In this document: piece by piece, positions 47,730-60,921 of the stretch
How the letters are laid out: every line of letters starts with the position of its first letter
Numbering within the stretch: position 1 is the first letter of the stretch
NCBI GenBank assembly: GCA_038501625.1
Contig: JAZAYU010000003.1
Span: 2,297,001 to 2,361,000 of the forward strand
Direction of reading: 5' to 3'
Origin: Corbicula japonica
Taxonomy: Eukaryota; Mollusca; Bivalvia; Venerida; Cyrenidae
Length of the DNA: 64,000 bases
Translations under genes and position numbers: made by a program
The notes under the pieces: generated by a model
Seen by the model: the letters and a program-made list of their open reading frames with translations, nothing else
Databases searched by the model: none
What the model was told of the DNA's origin: nothing

Positions 47730-48562
47730 TATAACCCATTCCTCCATATATACGCCTTTTTACGCATGTGCGACCAGTGTAGATCCAGATCAGCCTGCAC
47801 ATCCATGCCGTCTGATCAGGTGCACTGGTGGCATTTTGGTCAGAAATAACCTAATAAATAAAAAGCGAACAGTTTAGATCCTGATCAGAGGGCACAGATG
47901 TGCCGGCTGATCTGGATCTAAACTGTTCGCCCTTGCAATTAGGGTTTATCTATGGAGGAAAGAGATAATGTACAATGATGGAAGATGTGTCTCCGTGATT
48001 ATGCTTAGCTGTATAGAAAATATCAAATTGTACCAGCATGTGAAAATATTTGTTATTTTAAAATTGGTAGTATGTTTGAAAACTTGACTCTTAAAATTTG
48101 GATTAGCAGAACATGAATAACTAAATTTACCTCAGTCAGACTTCTAAGTGATTTGTTGGCAGTGTACTTTTTGCTGGATGAGACAAAAGTGCCTTCAAAA
48201 CACATTTTGATAATATTTCATGAACATGCATCCAGCTTGGACCGTGTTTAGTTTGTGTACATACATAATTTTGTAGCAACTGTGCTTTATCTCAACACAT
48301 TTAATGTGTTTGATAAAGAAGTTTACCCTTTCCTACAAAAATATGCATTTTTACGCATTTGCGACCAGTGAAGATCCAGATCAGCTGGCACATCCGTGCC
48401 GTCTGATCAGGATCTGCACTGGTCGCATTTTGGTCAGAAAAAACCTAACAAATAAAAAAAGCAAACAGTTTAGATCCTGATCAGATGGCATGGATGTGTC
48501 AGCTGATCTGGATCTAAACTGTTCGCCACGCAATATAGGTGTGTCTATGGAGGAAAGTGTTA
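47730..48562. repeat. Two well-preserved copies of the dispersed ~240-bp repeat
   Basis: Copies at about 47730-47968 and 48325-48562. Each begins 'tttttacgcat(g/t)tgcgacc', holds 'gatccagatcagc' then 'gctgatctggatctaaactg', and ends 'tatggaggaaag'. They are nearly identical over most of their length. The 79-codon minus frame in the second is not a gene. Confidence 0.75.
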
Positions 48563-48569
48563 AATGTGT

Positions 48570-51560
48570 TGTTAGTATTTTAGTAATACTCAAGGGGAGA
48601 TATATATATAGTACAAACAATTATTTTATTGTAATAAATGCATTGAAGAAAATTTAACAGGATCTTGGTTTTAATGTGCACCATCACCAGAACTATGAGC
48701 AACAGGTTATAAAGAAATCAACATTGTATAGCTCTGTGTCCATATGTTCAGCATATGTTAGTATCTATTCGAAATTTTAAGTAAAGTTTCAACGTTATAT
48801 TAGTGGATATTAATTACATCAGCCTGTGCAGTTCTTTAAAAAGAATGTGCTTTCGGTGTCACCTAGGATAGCAGGTAGACACATAGGGATCTTATTGTCC
48901 AGCAGCAGTGGCATCTGGTATTCCCAACTTTAACCAGAAACTTGATGTTGCTTATCAATTTGAAAGTATTTTTTCCTATTGGCGCAATATGTTGAATATA
49001 TCATTTGCATGAATAAAGTTATTCAGACATAAAAAATGATAACTTCTGATTGACTATCTTTGTGTTGCACTTTTGAGAAAAGATGATACATAGGGATGTC
49101 TGTGTCCATCTCTTGGTCCGTCCCTACGTCACAAAAACTTTGTGTTGGCTATAACTGCCTTTTCTCAATATTTCTTCATCAAACTTTCAAATTTTACTGC
49201 TTAGGACAACACAATCATGATGATGCCAAATTCTATAGGTCAAGGTCACATTTGATGCAGTTATGCCCCTTTTTTTACTTGAATTTTGAAATGAAATGTT
49301 GGCTTTAACTTTGCCATTTCTTCATCAAACTTTTAAATTCTGTTGCTTGTGACATCACAGTGATGATGATGCCAAATTCTTTAAGTCATTTGACCATGTT
49401 TGATGGCGTTATGCCCCTTTTTTATACTTGGATTTAGACAAGAAAACTTAATGTTGGCTATTATTTTGCCATTTCCTTATATTTCTTCGTTTTACGTTTA
49501 CATTTGTATATTATGTTGTTTATGAGAACAAGGAGATGATGTTGTCAAATTCTTAAGGTCAAGGTCTCATTCGATGGAGTTATGCCCCTTTTTGTGCTTT
49601 GATTTTTTATTCTGACGTAAGTACCAGATGTTGACACAAGTGTTCAACTGAACAACCATCTAGTTGGAGTTAAGCCCCTGTCAAATGACTTAAACAAGAA
49701 ATTTAATGGTGCTTAAAACTTGGAAATTATGTGTCCTATCTGTGTAAAACCATGAACATATTACCTGCAAAAAATTGTTACTGCCAACAAGAATGATTAA
49801 CTTCAGTGTACTAATCAACCAGTTGTTTAGTTATTCCTCTTTCAGATGATTTTCAAAAGAGTTAAACATGGCTTATACGGGTAACTGTCCAAGTAGATGT
49901 TTCTGTCCTGAAGCTGTGGAGTTACTAGCCTCCGTAAAACATCTGTTACACTAATTGAAATATTTCCGTGAAATATAGGTGATATCTGATAGTCAGTTTT
50001 GTTTCTTTCAATAACTTCAAGAGTGTGTCATAACTTAAACAGTAGTTGTATGGTAATGCAACTATCATATAAAATAAAACGCACATAAAAAACGCAAGCA
50101 GGCAACACGTGTTCCCTAGATGTATTATGGAAACGCTCCCGACTAGTACAGCAGTCGGGCCTGTGAGCAGCGTCCACAAAATGTTCCGCTCTCTGACTTG
50201 AGCAATGTCTATCCTGTTTTTACCAAACTTGGATAGAATATTAAATGTTAACATCTCGGCCAGAATCAATAACTAGCCAGACTGCTCAAATCACTCTGGA
50301 GTTATGACCGTTAAATTGCTTAAATATTACCAAGATATCGCTGTCTCCAATAATTTTTATCCAGTCTTCCCCAAAACTTGTCAGAAGGACAGATTGCTCC
50401 AGTGGCTAGAGTTATGGACCTTTAACTGTTAATAATGAAATAAATTAGCCATGTCTTCTCTGTTAAAGAAAGCCGTAAACCATTGTTTTAATTTGTGAGA
50501 ATGTCAGATGGATCAGTAGCTTTCTTGATGATCTACGTCCCTTTAATTCCTATTGTTTTATGAAATAAGTAATGTTCGCTTTCTTCTTTGTATTTATAAA
50601 TTCCCCGCGCAAACTTGTCACTGCCGACTTCTGCCACGTGGTACTGATGATAGAAATGATAGAATATTTTTTCTGTCGATTATGGTTCAAAACTCGACCA
50701 TATGTCGAAAAACAGAAAATTAAACACAACAGAAGCTCTTTCCGTTGCATAAACCGCCCTGGTCCCACTTGTGTATTTTAGTAATACCGGTAAAAAAAAG
50801 ATGCAAATTAAACCAAACTTAAATAGTTCATTTTCGGGAATATTTTCAAAAAGTTTAATAAACAGCAATATGTGTGTAGTGGACAATATCGAACGCTTCA
50901 GAAACTAATTAATACTAGAATGGTGTGCCGCTCGTACCTCACCAACTTGAAATCCATGCACAGTTAACGTGAGTGATAACGATGACCAAAATAAAGTACA
51001 ACATACTTATTCTACCACTGGCAAAAGAAATTAATATATCAGGTGTTATACTTATTAAAATTAAATTAACAACTATTAAAATTAAATAAGTCATAATTTT
51101 AAAAGAATTTTACTCATTGGAATGGAAAAGCGTGTGCAAACATAATCCGCAAAAACGCTTTTATCATAACTTATTTATTTTGTAGTGTTGGCTAAATTCA
51201 TATCATGAAATCAAGAAAAAAACAAAGCAATTGCATGAAGAGAAGAAACACTTGTCTACTATTTATCTGTATTAAAAGTAGTTTATCAGCTCGTCGTCTT
51301 GATTCAGTTGGAACTTGTTCTAATTTGAATAGTTATAATTTTCATATCATATTTCGGTGAGAACGTTTCCATAATCCGCTATCAGTTATGACCCTTAAAC
51401 TGCGCTCTTTAAAAACATCGCCCTATCACTTCAAGTGATATTTCCCCTAGGATGATATTCTTGAGAACTTGATATCTGTTAAAATAACGATTTATTTTGA
51501 TAAAATATACAATAAACACTTAAAAATCAGTGTTCAAAAATCACCGATCATTTTAGGATA
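48570..51560. other. Intergenic region before the Crypton-derived gene
   Basis: Mostly non-coding. At about 49095-49640 a repeat family with units containing 'ttatgcccctttt' and 'aaattct..aggtcaagg' occurs about three times. No convincing exon is seen. The ~100-codon frames around 49946-50886 are AT-rich and unrecognised. Confidence 0.4.
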
Positions 51561-51578
51561 AATTTCAGGATTGAAGAA

Positions 51579-54500
51579 ATGGACGCTGCTCGCTTTAGAT
51601 TTGTCGCGCAGAGATATCTCGAGCACGGTGATATGGATTTGGATTCATTAAGCAATGAGAACAAAAATACCAAACGGAAAACAGAAACGGACATGAGAAT
51701 TTTTTCATCGTACCTCGTTTCCATCAACGAACTTCGAGAACCAGAAACGATTCCAGCTGAAGAACTCGACCGTCACCTAGCAACGTATTTTTCCGTCATT
51801 AAGAAGCACGATGGTAACGAATACGAACCGGCAAGTTTGCGAGGCATGCTGTGCAGTATCGAGCGCTACTTACGAGCTAGGAACTATCCGATTTCATTAA
51901 CGAGGGACGTTGAATTTACAAATACAAGAAACATGCTTAAGGAGCGACAGAAAATTTTGCGAGAAATTTTAAAGACGGAAAAGATAATCAAACCTGACCC
52001 AGTATCCGTCAACAATACAGTTCTAAAACTGAATCAGCTTTACATGGCGAAAGAATTCGGACCTCATAACCCAGCTGCTGTCATAAACGCGCTCTGCTTT
52101 TCTTTTGTCATTAACCTGAAAATCAGGAAGGCGATTGATCATAAACAATTACTGTGGGGAGATATTGTCCTTAAATTGTCGTCTGATCACGAAGAATATT
52201 TATGCTATGAACCGTTGCCTGGATACGAATATCTTCGCCTGCCGCTGAAAGGGATTAACGGGTACCGAGTGCAGGCTCTGAACACGGAGTCTTCTATGTG
52301 GAATCCTATAGCTGTTTACAAGCTATATTGTCACAAGCGTCCGGCAAACATGATGACGCCAGAGAGTCCGTTCTATCTCGGCGTCGCCGTACCGCTGCAC
52401 AACTCATCTCAGCAACCCTGGTTCAAACCTCTGGCCCTGGGGGTCAACAAACTAAACGATCTTGTGCGAATGATACGAGATATAACTGGTTCCGTAAGCA
52501 ATGGCTCTCCGTACCATTACGGAGCCAAGTGCGACTCTCGTTTCCAGGACGACGACGTCAGCAGCCTTGACAACGATGTATCGGCAAAGAGTTCTCCTCA
52601 TGAAAAGACGTCTGATGCAGAAGCCAAGCTTTACAGATCCTCGCTTGAAGCATGTGAAAGTGTCAGTGATATATCGATGCAAGATCCTTCCGAGAAACAA
52701 TGCCAGAGTAGCTTGTTGACAGTGGATACAAAGCTTAGCGAGGACAGGACTGATCACGTGACTGCTGCTGTAGAAGGTTTGTTGGTATACTTTACTAACT
52801 TTTACAATTTGATTCAACATAGCTACAAACAAAAGAAGTTTATCTTATGATCTAAATACGCCTTTCCAATGATTCGATGAATTTTTTTGGTTACCTCCCC
52901 TGTCCAGTCACGTGACTGCTCTACGGGAAAAATGATTGCTCGCTGTAATAACGTATAAGGGAATAATTATGTACCTACAACTTTCTTTTTTATCATAAAA
53001 TTCTTTTTTGAAAAATATAGTTTCTCTTTGAATTAGTTATAATACATCAGCGTTATGAGATTTTTGAAAATAATTTATAAAACAATCAAGTTTCTTCGAC
53101 TAAAAGTGTCAAGTCATTATTCCTCGCGTTAAACACTAAACGACTTGAACTAACAGCCAGTGTTCTCTCCGCGGCTAAATTGAGTCTCGTTTACGGATTA
53201 GCGTGTCTAATCAACTACTGACATCATGTTATGATTATGTCGGCGGCGATTGGTTTTGAAGGCGGCATGCCATAAACATGTCAAATTGTCTCGCACACGG
53301 AGTCATCTGTCTATTACTTAAAGGGGCAGATATCATTGACCAATAGAGATCGTGTAATTACTATTTGCAAGGTATCTACACCTCCCAATTCTTAAGTATT
53401 TCGGAGTCCTTTAATTACAGGATGTGCCAGCAATTGTATTTGATTTAGCACTTATATGGATTATTAATCAACATTACGACACGTTATAGAAACGAAAGCC
53501 GTCAATAAGAAACAAATCTTGTCAAAACATTTTATATATGTTTAATTAAGCGTTTGGGCTTTTATGTCAAAATTACAAACTGTCAAACCTAACAAATCTA
53601 AATTGGATATGCAACCATATTGTAATATAAATATTCCCATCTTTATTGGAAACCGGCATCTGAATCCTTGGATTTTATTCTACAAATGATACTTCTACAA
53701 CAAACAATCAGATTACCGATCCTGTTTTATTTCAAGACAGAATCAATCATATTTGGTTGTGAAGTATACGTAACATGTTAAAAATTCAAATTATTTATTC
53801 GCTGACCATAAACGCCATAAATTATTAGGACAATTCTATTGTTCAAATGTGTAAGTATCAACAAATTTAGATTGTATTTTTTTGTCTACAGATCATGTAT
53901 CCAGATGTTGACATACCGCGATTTCTGGATGATAGCGCATTACCAGTCTTAGCAATTTGCAACATTCACACCAGTAAAATATATTTTCAGCAGAAAAGAT
54001 ATTTAGAAGAAAGTATTGTACAGAATTGGTAAAATTAATGCTTATGTTTGTTCAGATTGCGTTTCATACTGCCTACTATCAACAAGAATGGTACATGTTC
54101 TTAAATCATTAAAATTCTGAATATCTAACAAATAGTGAAAATAAAAAAGTCTGGCTAGAATAACAGACCAGCAACTTATTTTTTCACCGCCGGCGACGAA
54201 CGCAGACCTGCAATATAGTGGATAATGTTAGCTATTATGTGTTTAAGCCATAAGTCCGATCGTTCAGCTTTCACGCAGAGCCTCGTTTTGGATTAATTTC
54301 CGGTCGCGGGAAGTAACTCGTACAGGACTGCGAAACTGTTTATTGGAAAGGCGTATACATTTATTATGTTTAAAATGTGTTTATATTTTTATTCATGCTA
54401 TATTGACATCGTCAAAAGTGGTTAGGGGGAAGGGGCTACGACCAGCCACCAAAGAAAAAAAACACTAAGTAAGTGGTATAAAATATGCTCAACAAAAAAG

Positions 54501-57500
54501 AAACCCGACACTGAATATATTTTACCTGTATTCCCGGAATCAGATTTACGAGCTTTGTAATTATGGTTGAAAATTAAAATTTAACGTGTTTGAACTTATC
54601 TGCGCATGTTGGTATTTCTGATGCATGAAGCAAGTCTTTTAGCCGTAGTTTTTATGGGAGGTTGCGCGTGTAATATTGTTTATGTATGCATCTCATAGTT
54701 ATACAACGTTATATAGTGTCAAGTTTCTTTTTTTTTCGAGTAAAGATATCAGGAAATGTTCATTTATTTATACCCGTGTTTTGCGATTCAAAAAAAAGTT
54801 CGATTTAAGACTAATGCAAACTTGCAAACTGCGTTCTGAAAAGACTATTCTGTGCAAAAAGCGAGTCTTTCTGCAGACTAATATACACTGCTGGTATACA
54901 TGGCTGGTAACGTGGAAAGACCATATGGTGCTTAGTTAGCAGAATTATTTTAGATAACATTTAAACTTGTGGATGATAAGATACGACCGATATCCATATA
55001 TGTATCTACATCTATGGGAATAAAAGGCCTGATATCAACTGTTGTTCTAAAAGTACGGCCCTTCCTGGATGTTATCTGGAGCCATCGGCCAATGGCAACT
55101 AGTTTCCAATCCGTGCGAATGAACTTGTTATTGTCCACGTTGATAACTGATCGTATTTTGGGATTTAAAATGAAAGTGATCAAAGTAAATGACAACGTGA
55201 TATTCCCGATATAATAGTTTTTATATAGTCATTCGATGTCGCGGGTGGTGTGCGGATCAAACGAATGCGCAAGACGAGTTTGCTTTCCTTGCAAACAGAG
55301 ATAATTCGGCCTAGATAGATGTATCTATTATGCTTTTATGACTTGATTTCAACGTATTCATACATACATGTTAACAAATTACAATTCCGTCACCACTTAA
55401 ATAATGGCCCTCGCCTTTAAAATGTGACTTTAAACAAGAATGTTTGAAGACGATCGGTAACAAATAAAACAAAGGTAATGTGATAAATGCGAACAATGTT
55501 TATATTGCACCCTTTATATTATAACAGTAATCATTTACAGTGACCTATGAAAACCTAAAATTTGTATCAGAGGATGTATATAATTTTATGATTTTATGCA
55601 CTTGAAATGTATTCGTATCTTTAACGATTTTATAAACAGCTTTAATAATCACTTTGTTATCAGAATCTGCCAACAATATTTAAGTTAAACTTTTAAACTT
55701 TATGTGTGGTAATTTGGACGAGAAGCATCTTCTCGAATAGTTCTATAACTCGGGATATCACCACAAGAAATATCTTCTTTCTCTGACATTTACTCGTTTG
55801 AGGAGGTACTTAAATCAGTATTTTACGATGATCATGGTAGAAAAGTTATTTTATGAGACTGGTATGCAATCAAAGACATAATCAACAATGGACAAAATCC
55901 GACATAGATATGTACTTTCGGTTACTCATTATCTGTGTTTATTCGTTTGCGAATACCACCAGAATATTGTCCCTAAGAGCTATCCAGTCTAGTGTACCGC
56001 CCATAGCTGAAATACGTGTTGCCAACAAAAATAAAGATCGGAAATTATCGGGTAATTAAAATGTCATACTCATTAAACGCTAAAATTCATACTATTATTT
56101 CAGTGTTTTTTTTTCTTGCGGCTTGGTGCAGTTACATCCGAGAACTCAAGGGAAAAATCCATTTTTTTCATATTAAAATAGGAGAACGAACGAAATAATA
56201 TTAGGATGTATCTCACGTGTGATCTCACGGTTGCCAGCTTGGTTGCAAGGTCAAAATATCCCGTTTTTTAGTCAATATTTTCTGGTTAAAAATACAAAAT
56301 GTTGTTTTTTTCAGAAACGAACACCAGTGCCGACTTTGAGCTTGAAGTGGAAGATGCGAAGGAGAAGATACAGAATATTATAGAAAAACTCAACCCTGGT
56401 GTAAAATCTGCGGTTACACAATGGTTCCAGAACTTGGCGGACGAGACAGGTAAGAATAAATCAAAGTAATGAAAGTACAGAAAAAAACAGCAAAGCGTTT
56501 TTTGCTTATTTCTCCATTCATGCAGAGAAACTCAGTCCAGCGAGTCTAATATGCAGTTTCATTTTAAAGTATATGTCACACGCAGACAAACTATGTTCTG
56601 TCAAGAATGCTAAAAATTATAGCAGGAATAAAAACTGATCGACTGCCTGTGTAGGATCAATCTCCTTCGCAGAGTTGTCGTTGCTTACACTCACTTTACA
56701 CCTCTGCGAATGGCTCAATGTCAAGATTTTTTACCAAACTCGGCAGCCTTATTTTATACAGTCATAATTATGAATTAGAAAGCTTGAGGTAAAACAAATG
56801 ACAGAAATCTGAACTATCTTTCATTAAAATCAAAGAAACCCAAGCTATTGTAAATGTAATTGGTGAACTAGTTCTTGTGTTAAAGTAAAATAGTTGGAAG
56901 TAGTCCCAGCCTATCACAGAGGTGAATGTAATGAGCCGATAGTGTACGAGAGTGGTGTATGATATATCAAGTGTTTGGTGTATACAATAAAAAAACAACC
57001 GGTCATTTGAACAGGTGAAGGAGTGCCGAAGCTTGTATAACAATAAATCCTATTTTGTGTGTGTATTTGGCTTTGCAATGCTATTAGCTTCTTATGTTTT
57101 ATATGTTTGTGTGATTTTGTATGCAACATTGTTAAGCTGATTGGTAAGTTGGAGTTATTTCACCAAGACAACTAGTACTCGTTTGTTAATATAACCTGTT
57201 GGGACAAGTGTAAGGTTGGTGCACCCTAGAACCTGGTTTAAACCCCCAAGTGGCAATTTGTTTTGCCACTGACCGTTCCATGGTGGCAACCCCAAGGGTT
57301 CTCTATGTCGTTAGTTTGTGGCGTCTTATTTGAATTGCCATACTTATAACAACAGGCTCTCATTTCCTCTCCTCTTTTTCGCTGCGTGGGGAGGCTGTGT
57401 TTTGTGAGTGTGGCGATTCCAATATGCATGTTTCACTTTTTTTGTAGCACTCTTTCGCTGTAAGCCTGTTTTGGCTTGGTATAGAGTAATCGCAGGTTAT

Positions 57501-58838
57501 TTACAAATTCCTTTTAAATCATAATATTAGTACTTTCGGTAATGGCCTCATTTCGAAGAGCAAAATTTGTGGATGGCATACTAGAGCAAGGTGAAGAGCT
57601 AATCATAATGGCAGTTAGCAGACTTTACAATCTTCTTGTGTTATATGGTTACAGGGGGATTTAAAAGGAAGAGTGGAGGTGGAAAGAGGCTGCATATCTC
57701 ACTGCAGTTGGATGAGCTGGACTTGGAGGAAATACAAGTGGAGAAACTTGCTCAAATACAGGTAATATAATACACCACACACTGATCTGCTGAACAGCAT
57801 GATTATGCTTGTCAAACAACACACTTTCTCCAACATTTATAAATAAAATACTAGTGTTTTTACCCTTTGCTCCATGGGATAAGGCTGATATCCATGGGCA
57901 AACAGTCCATGCAGGATCAACACTGTTTACCTTTAAGAATCAATAGGTAATTTCTGACCAAGAAGCAGTGTAGATCCAGATCAGATGGCCCAGATGTGGA
58001 TAGACACTGTTCACACATGTGATACACATGTACATGTATATGGAGTAAAGGGTTAATTTCTTTAAAGAGTTTTGATAATTCTGTGAGTATTAGCTATGAG
58101 ATCTTTTATTCCTACAAATAAACCATTTGCCATTTATTCTTTCAGATCCTACCTGACAAAGGCAAACTATCAGTAACTTCTCCTCACATGTTAGCAGTCT
58201 CCAGAAGAGCTGATGATGAATCAAGAAATTCTGATCCTGAAACAGGCCTAGCAGCAGACAGTGCAAGCAAGGGTGATTTACATATTCATGAAAGTAACTC
58301 TCTACATAAAATGCGACAGTTTGTCTTCAAAAGGGCTCTCTCACAATCTGATGAATATAGAATTTCTAAATTTCCACGCATGAATGGAAATAGCTCCCCA
58401 ACTCTTCCGAAAACTTCCCCAATACCTAGCAGTTCTTCAGCCCTTCCAGTTTACTCCCCTGTATCAATCCCACCAAGTGAGGATAACCTAAAAGCACAGC
58501 AGAACAGTCCAAAAAATAAACAGGAGGATGACCGAAACAGCCCAATCAACCAAAGCAGCCAATCAGAAACCAGAGATATGTCCCACACCTCAACAACAAA
58601 TGATGAACATAGTATATCAGAACCTGTATATTCTACTGCAACACTGAGCAATGCTGTTACAATAACACCCGGTTTACAGGGAATATCAACCAGTTCTCAT
58701 GTACCAATACAAAGATACAATCCTTACGCAGCCTGGGCACTGGACCCTAGATTCGCCATGTTTATGAGAAATGGCTTCATACAAACTTATCAAGACTTTA
58801 TCAATATGTATAGCCATGCTGAAGGGAAAGACAGCTAA
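51579..58838 (+). CDS. Crypton-derived (DUF3504-type) protein, 4 coding exons
   Basis: Exons are 51579-52776, 56315-56449, 57655-57761 and 58146-58838, in consistent phases (1, 1, 0), giving 710 aa. Exon 1 resembles the Crypton tyrosine-recombinase-derived domain found in vertebrate QRICH1/ZMYM-type proteins. It has an N-terminal SAM-like core-binding region with ELDRHLATYF (about 63-72) and YEPASLRGML (about 82-91), then WGDIVLK, and SMWNPIAVYKLYCHKRPAN...SPFYL followed by GVNKLNDLVRMI. The NHS-x-R block and the catalytic Tyr region normally following are absent, so recombinase activity is not expected. Exons 2-4 add a helical acidic segment, a basic KRKSGGGKR patch, a Ser/Pro-rich disordered stretch, and a conserved-looking aromatic end (YNPYAAWALDPRFAMFM). 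It is probably a domesticated nuclear or regulatory protein. The acceptor-like 'aaatttcag' at 51560-51568 suggests a 5' UTR exon. Confidence 0.82.
52857..54355. mobile_element. 1.5-kb non-autonomous TIR element, copy 2
   Basis: Ends 'tacgcctttccaat' (52857-52870) and 'attggaaaggcgta' (54342-54355) are perfect 14-bp inverted repeats, with TA at both outer edges as expected of Tc1/mariner-type insertion. The interior matches 4217-5702 at high identity. It lies in intron 1 of the Crypton-derived gene, about 80 bases after the exon 1 donor. No coding frame. Confidence 0.8.
54356..56314. other. Remainder of intron 1 of the Crypton-derived gene
   Basis: It contains overlapping open frames on both strands at about 54950-55214 (each 81 codons) with more balanced composition than their surroundings but no recognisable domain. 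They are left uncalled. No other repeat stands out. Confidence 0.35.
57858..58055. repeat. Dispersed ~240-bp repeat copy in the Crypton-derived gene's last intron
   Basis: A degenerate copy with 'gatccagatcagatggc' and flanking 'ccctttgctcca' and 'ggagtaaagggttaa'. It lies between coding exons 3 and 4. Confidence 0.6.
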
Positions 58839-59244
58839 TCAGGCATTTCATTTTATAATCATGAGGATTTTGTGTCGACTGAAACAGTTTTCAGTATTAA
58901 GTTTTCAGTATTATTGTTCTTTTACTATCTAATTTAAACTATTGCTTATGTAAAATATTTCTAATGTTTTAGCAAGGTTGGTATTAAAAGTGCTAAAACA
59001 CTAAAATTGGAGCTTGTCTATTACTTTGTTACTACATTAATGGTTAGGGATGACTACAAGTGTGCCAAAATGTCTAAACATGACAGATAATAACCTAATT
59101 TTTTTTTGTACAGAAGGAAAGTAGTGAATTCTAATTTACTGAAATACCCGCAGTTTTCAATTACAGAAACTCAAGTCCTCATTCATATGTGCATTCATAT
59201 GTGTGATGGATTCTCCTTTTGTTTACACTCTACTCCATACACAT

Positions 59245-59625
59245 ATGTGTAAGCTTTTTCATGCTTGTGTGACCAGTGTAGATCCAGATCTGCTGGCACG
59301 TCAGTGCTGTCTGATGTGGATCTGCACTGGACAAAATTTGGTCAGAAATGAAAGCAAAGAAAATTATTTTCCAATTAATTTTTATACTCAAGCAGTTCAA
59401 CTTTTTACTCCATATAAACAAATGTTAACATATCTGCCACCAGAGAAGATCCATATCAAGTGGTACAGATTACCATCTGATCTGGATCTGCACTGGTTGC
59501 ATTTTGGTCATAAATAACTTAATTAATCCAACAGTGTAGATCCTGGTCAGAAGGCAAAGTTGTGCAGGCTGATCTGGATCTACACTGTTCACCCACGCAA
59601 TATAAGGTGTATCTATGAACCCTAT
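59245..59625. repeat. Dispersed repeat, compound copy in the Crypton-derived gene 3' region
   Basis: About one and a half units of the 'gatctggatct' family. It falls between the stop codon (58836-58838) and the candidate poly(A) signal, so it may be transcribed as part of the 3' UTR. Short frames on both strands here are not genes. Confidence 0.6.
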
Positions 59626-59853
59626 TCACTGCTCAACTTGTTCGACTGTATATAAAATTTATATTTATTTGTAATGGTTTTCAGAAATGTATCAACTGAA
59701 CAGCAACATTGCTGATCCTGGATTCACAAGGTCTACACCTGTTATAAATTTGACTTAAGTTATAACAAATGCTTTAAGGGTTTAAGATTTTTTTGTCTAC
59801 TTGTTTTTGTACACTGTGGTCTGGATTTATGTGCTGTATTTTAAATTATATGC

Positions 59854-59859
59854 AATAAA
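59854..59859 (+). promoter_or_regulatory. Candidate poly(A) signal of the Crypton-derived gene
   Basis: AATAAA about 1.0 kb after the stop codon, followed within 30 bases by T-rich sequence. It is the first clear hexamer noted downstream of the gene. Confidence 0.4.
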
Positions 59860-60333
59860 TCTAATACATTAATATCTTTGTTTCAAACTAGTTGTTCTAT
59901 TACCTAATTTGGGGTATGCCATGAAAAAATTGTATTCTTATAGCTGAGGTTAATATTTGCAATGATGTCATAATATTTAGCTGACAACACTGCTTGTTAC
60001 GCATCATGCAGTAATATTGGAAGTCAAAATGTGTTATAAAATCACCAAGTTATGAAAAATTCATAATTTATTTTTTGTTCTTTCCAAATATAGTAATATT
60101 AAAATGTAAAAAAAATGTACGAAGTTCACCTTTCCCTGTGATATGTCCCATTTGGTAATTCAATATCCAAATTTCACTTAAATCATTAATACTGTTACAG
60201 GAGATGCAACAGTAAAACTGAACTGCTGTGTTTAATTTTTTATTCAAATATGGTTCAGTGAGTAGAGGAAAAATATACATCAATGAACTACTGCACTAGA
60301 TCTTCATCTACACTGTTCACAAATGTAGATCAA

Positions 60334-60447
60334 GCCTGAAGGTTATAAAGCTGAGATTGGAAACCAGTCTCAAATCTCAAGCATCTGATTGGCTGAAATG
60401 GCGACCAGTCGCATGGTTTCCATGCTCAGCTTTATAACCTTGGGCAC
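60334..60447. mobile_element. Palindromic MITE, copy 3 (internally deleted)
   Basis: Both outer arms are present ('gcctgaaggttataaagc' and the complement ending 'ccttgggc'), but about 30 bases of the inner right arm are missing, so the palindrome is lopsided. Confidence 0.75.
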
Positions 60448-60802
60448 TGGTCATTACTGGCAATGCAATTCTTTTATACAAAACAAATAATATGCCCAAA
60501 ACAGAGAACATATATAGTCCAAGATGAGATCAATAACATAAAATAAAAATTTAATTTTTACATTCTATTATAAACTAGTAATATCACAGAATACACAAAG
60601 TCATCAGCTTCTTCTGAAACAGCAGAATATTTCCACAAACAGCAGGAACTGTTGAAAAATATCTGTTTTTACATGCTGTAGTTTGTAAACAATCAATACA
60701 TAAATCAGTTCCTAGGTTGAAAGACGACTCAATAATAAATAAACATAAATAGCAGCCCTTTAAATATTTGCACTATAGTGTAGCATAATTTTGCTCTATA
60801 TG

Positions 60803-60906
60803 CTACAAGTCTTTGTCAGAGTCAGATTCTGTTTCATCATCTTTGAGAACAGCATCTGTGAGAGATCTGAGATCTTCCAAGACGTTCGTCAGCGGCTCTT
60901 CTCCTT
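60803..60906 (-). CDS. Terminal exon of an unidentified gene
   Basis: On the minus strand, acceptor 'tttatgtttcag' (ending at 60907) is followed by two bases, 33 codons and TAG (complement of 60803-60805). The peptide GEEPLTNVLEDLRSLTDAVL... ends DETESDSDKDL. The amphipathic Leu-rich stretch and acidic Ser/Asp tail look like a genuine C-terminus. Its codon usage lacks the AT bias of random frames here. Upstream exons would lie to the right, beyond the repeats or outside the window. The product was not recognised. Confidence 0.5.
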
Positions 60907-60921
60907 CTGAAACATAAACCA

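Noticed and set aside
54950..55214. Overlapping 81-codon open frames on both strands in an intron
   Set aside because: No recognisable domain, no splice partner, and coding on both strands is implausible.
57190..57450. GC-richer segment in intron 2 of the Crypton-derived gene that looks repeat-like
   Set aside because: It appears only once in the window, with no ends, promoter boxes or frame that would allow a class to be named.
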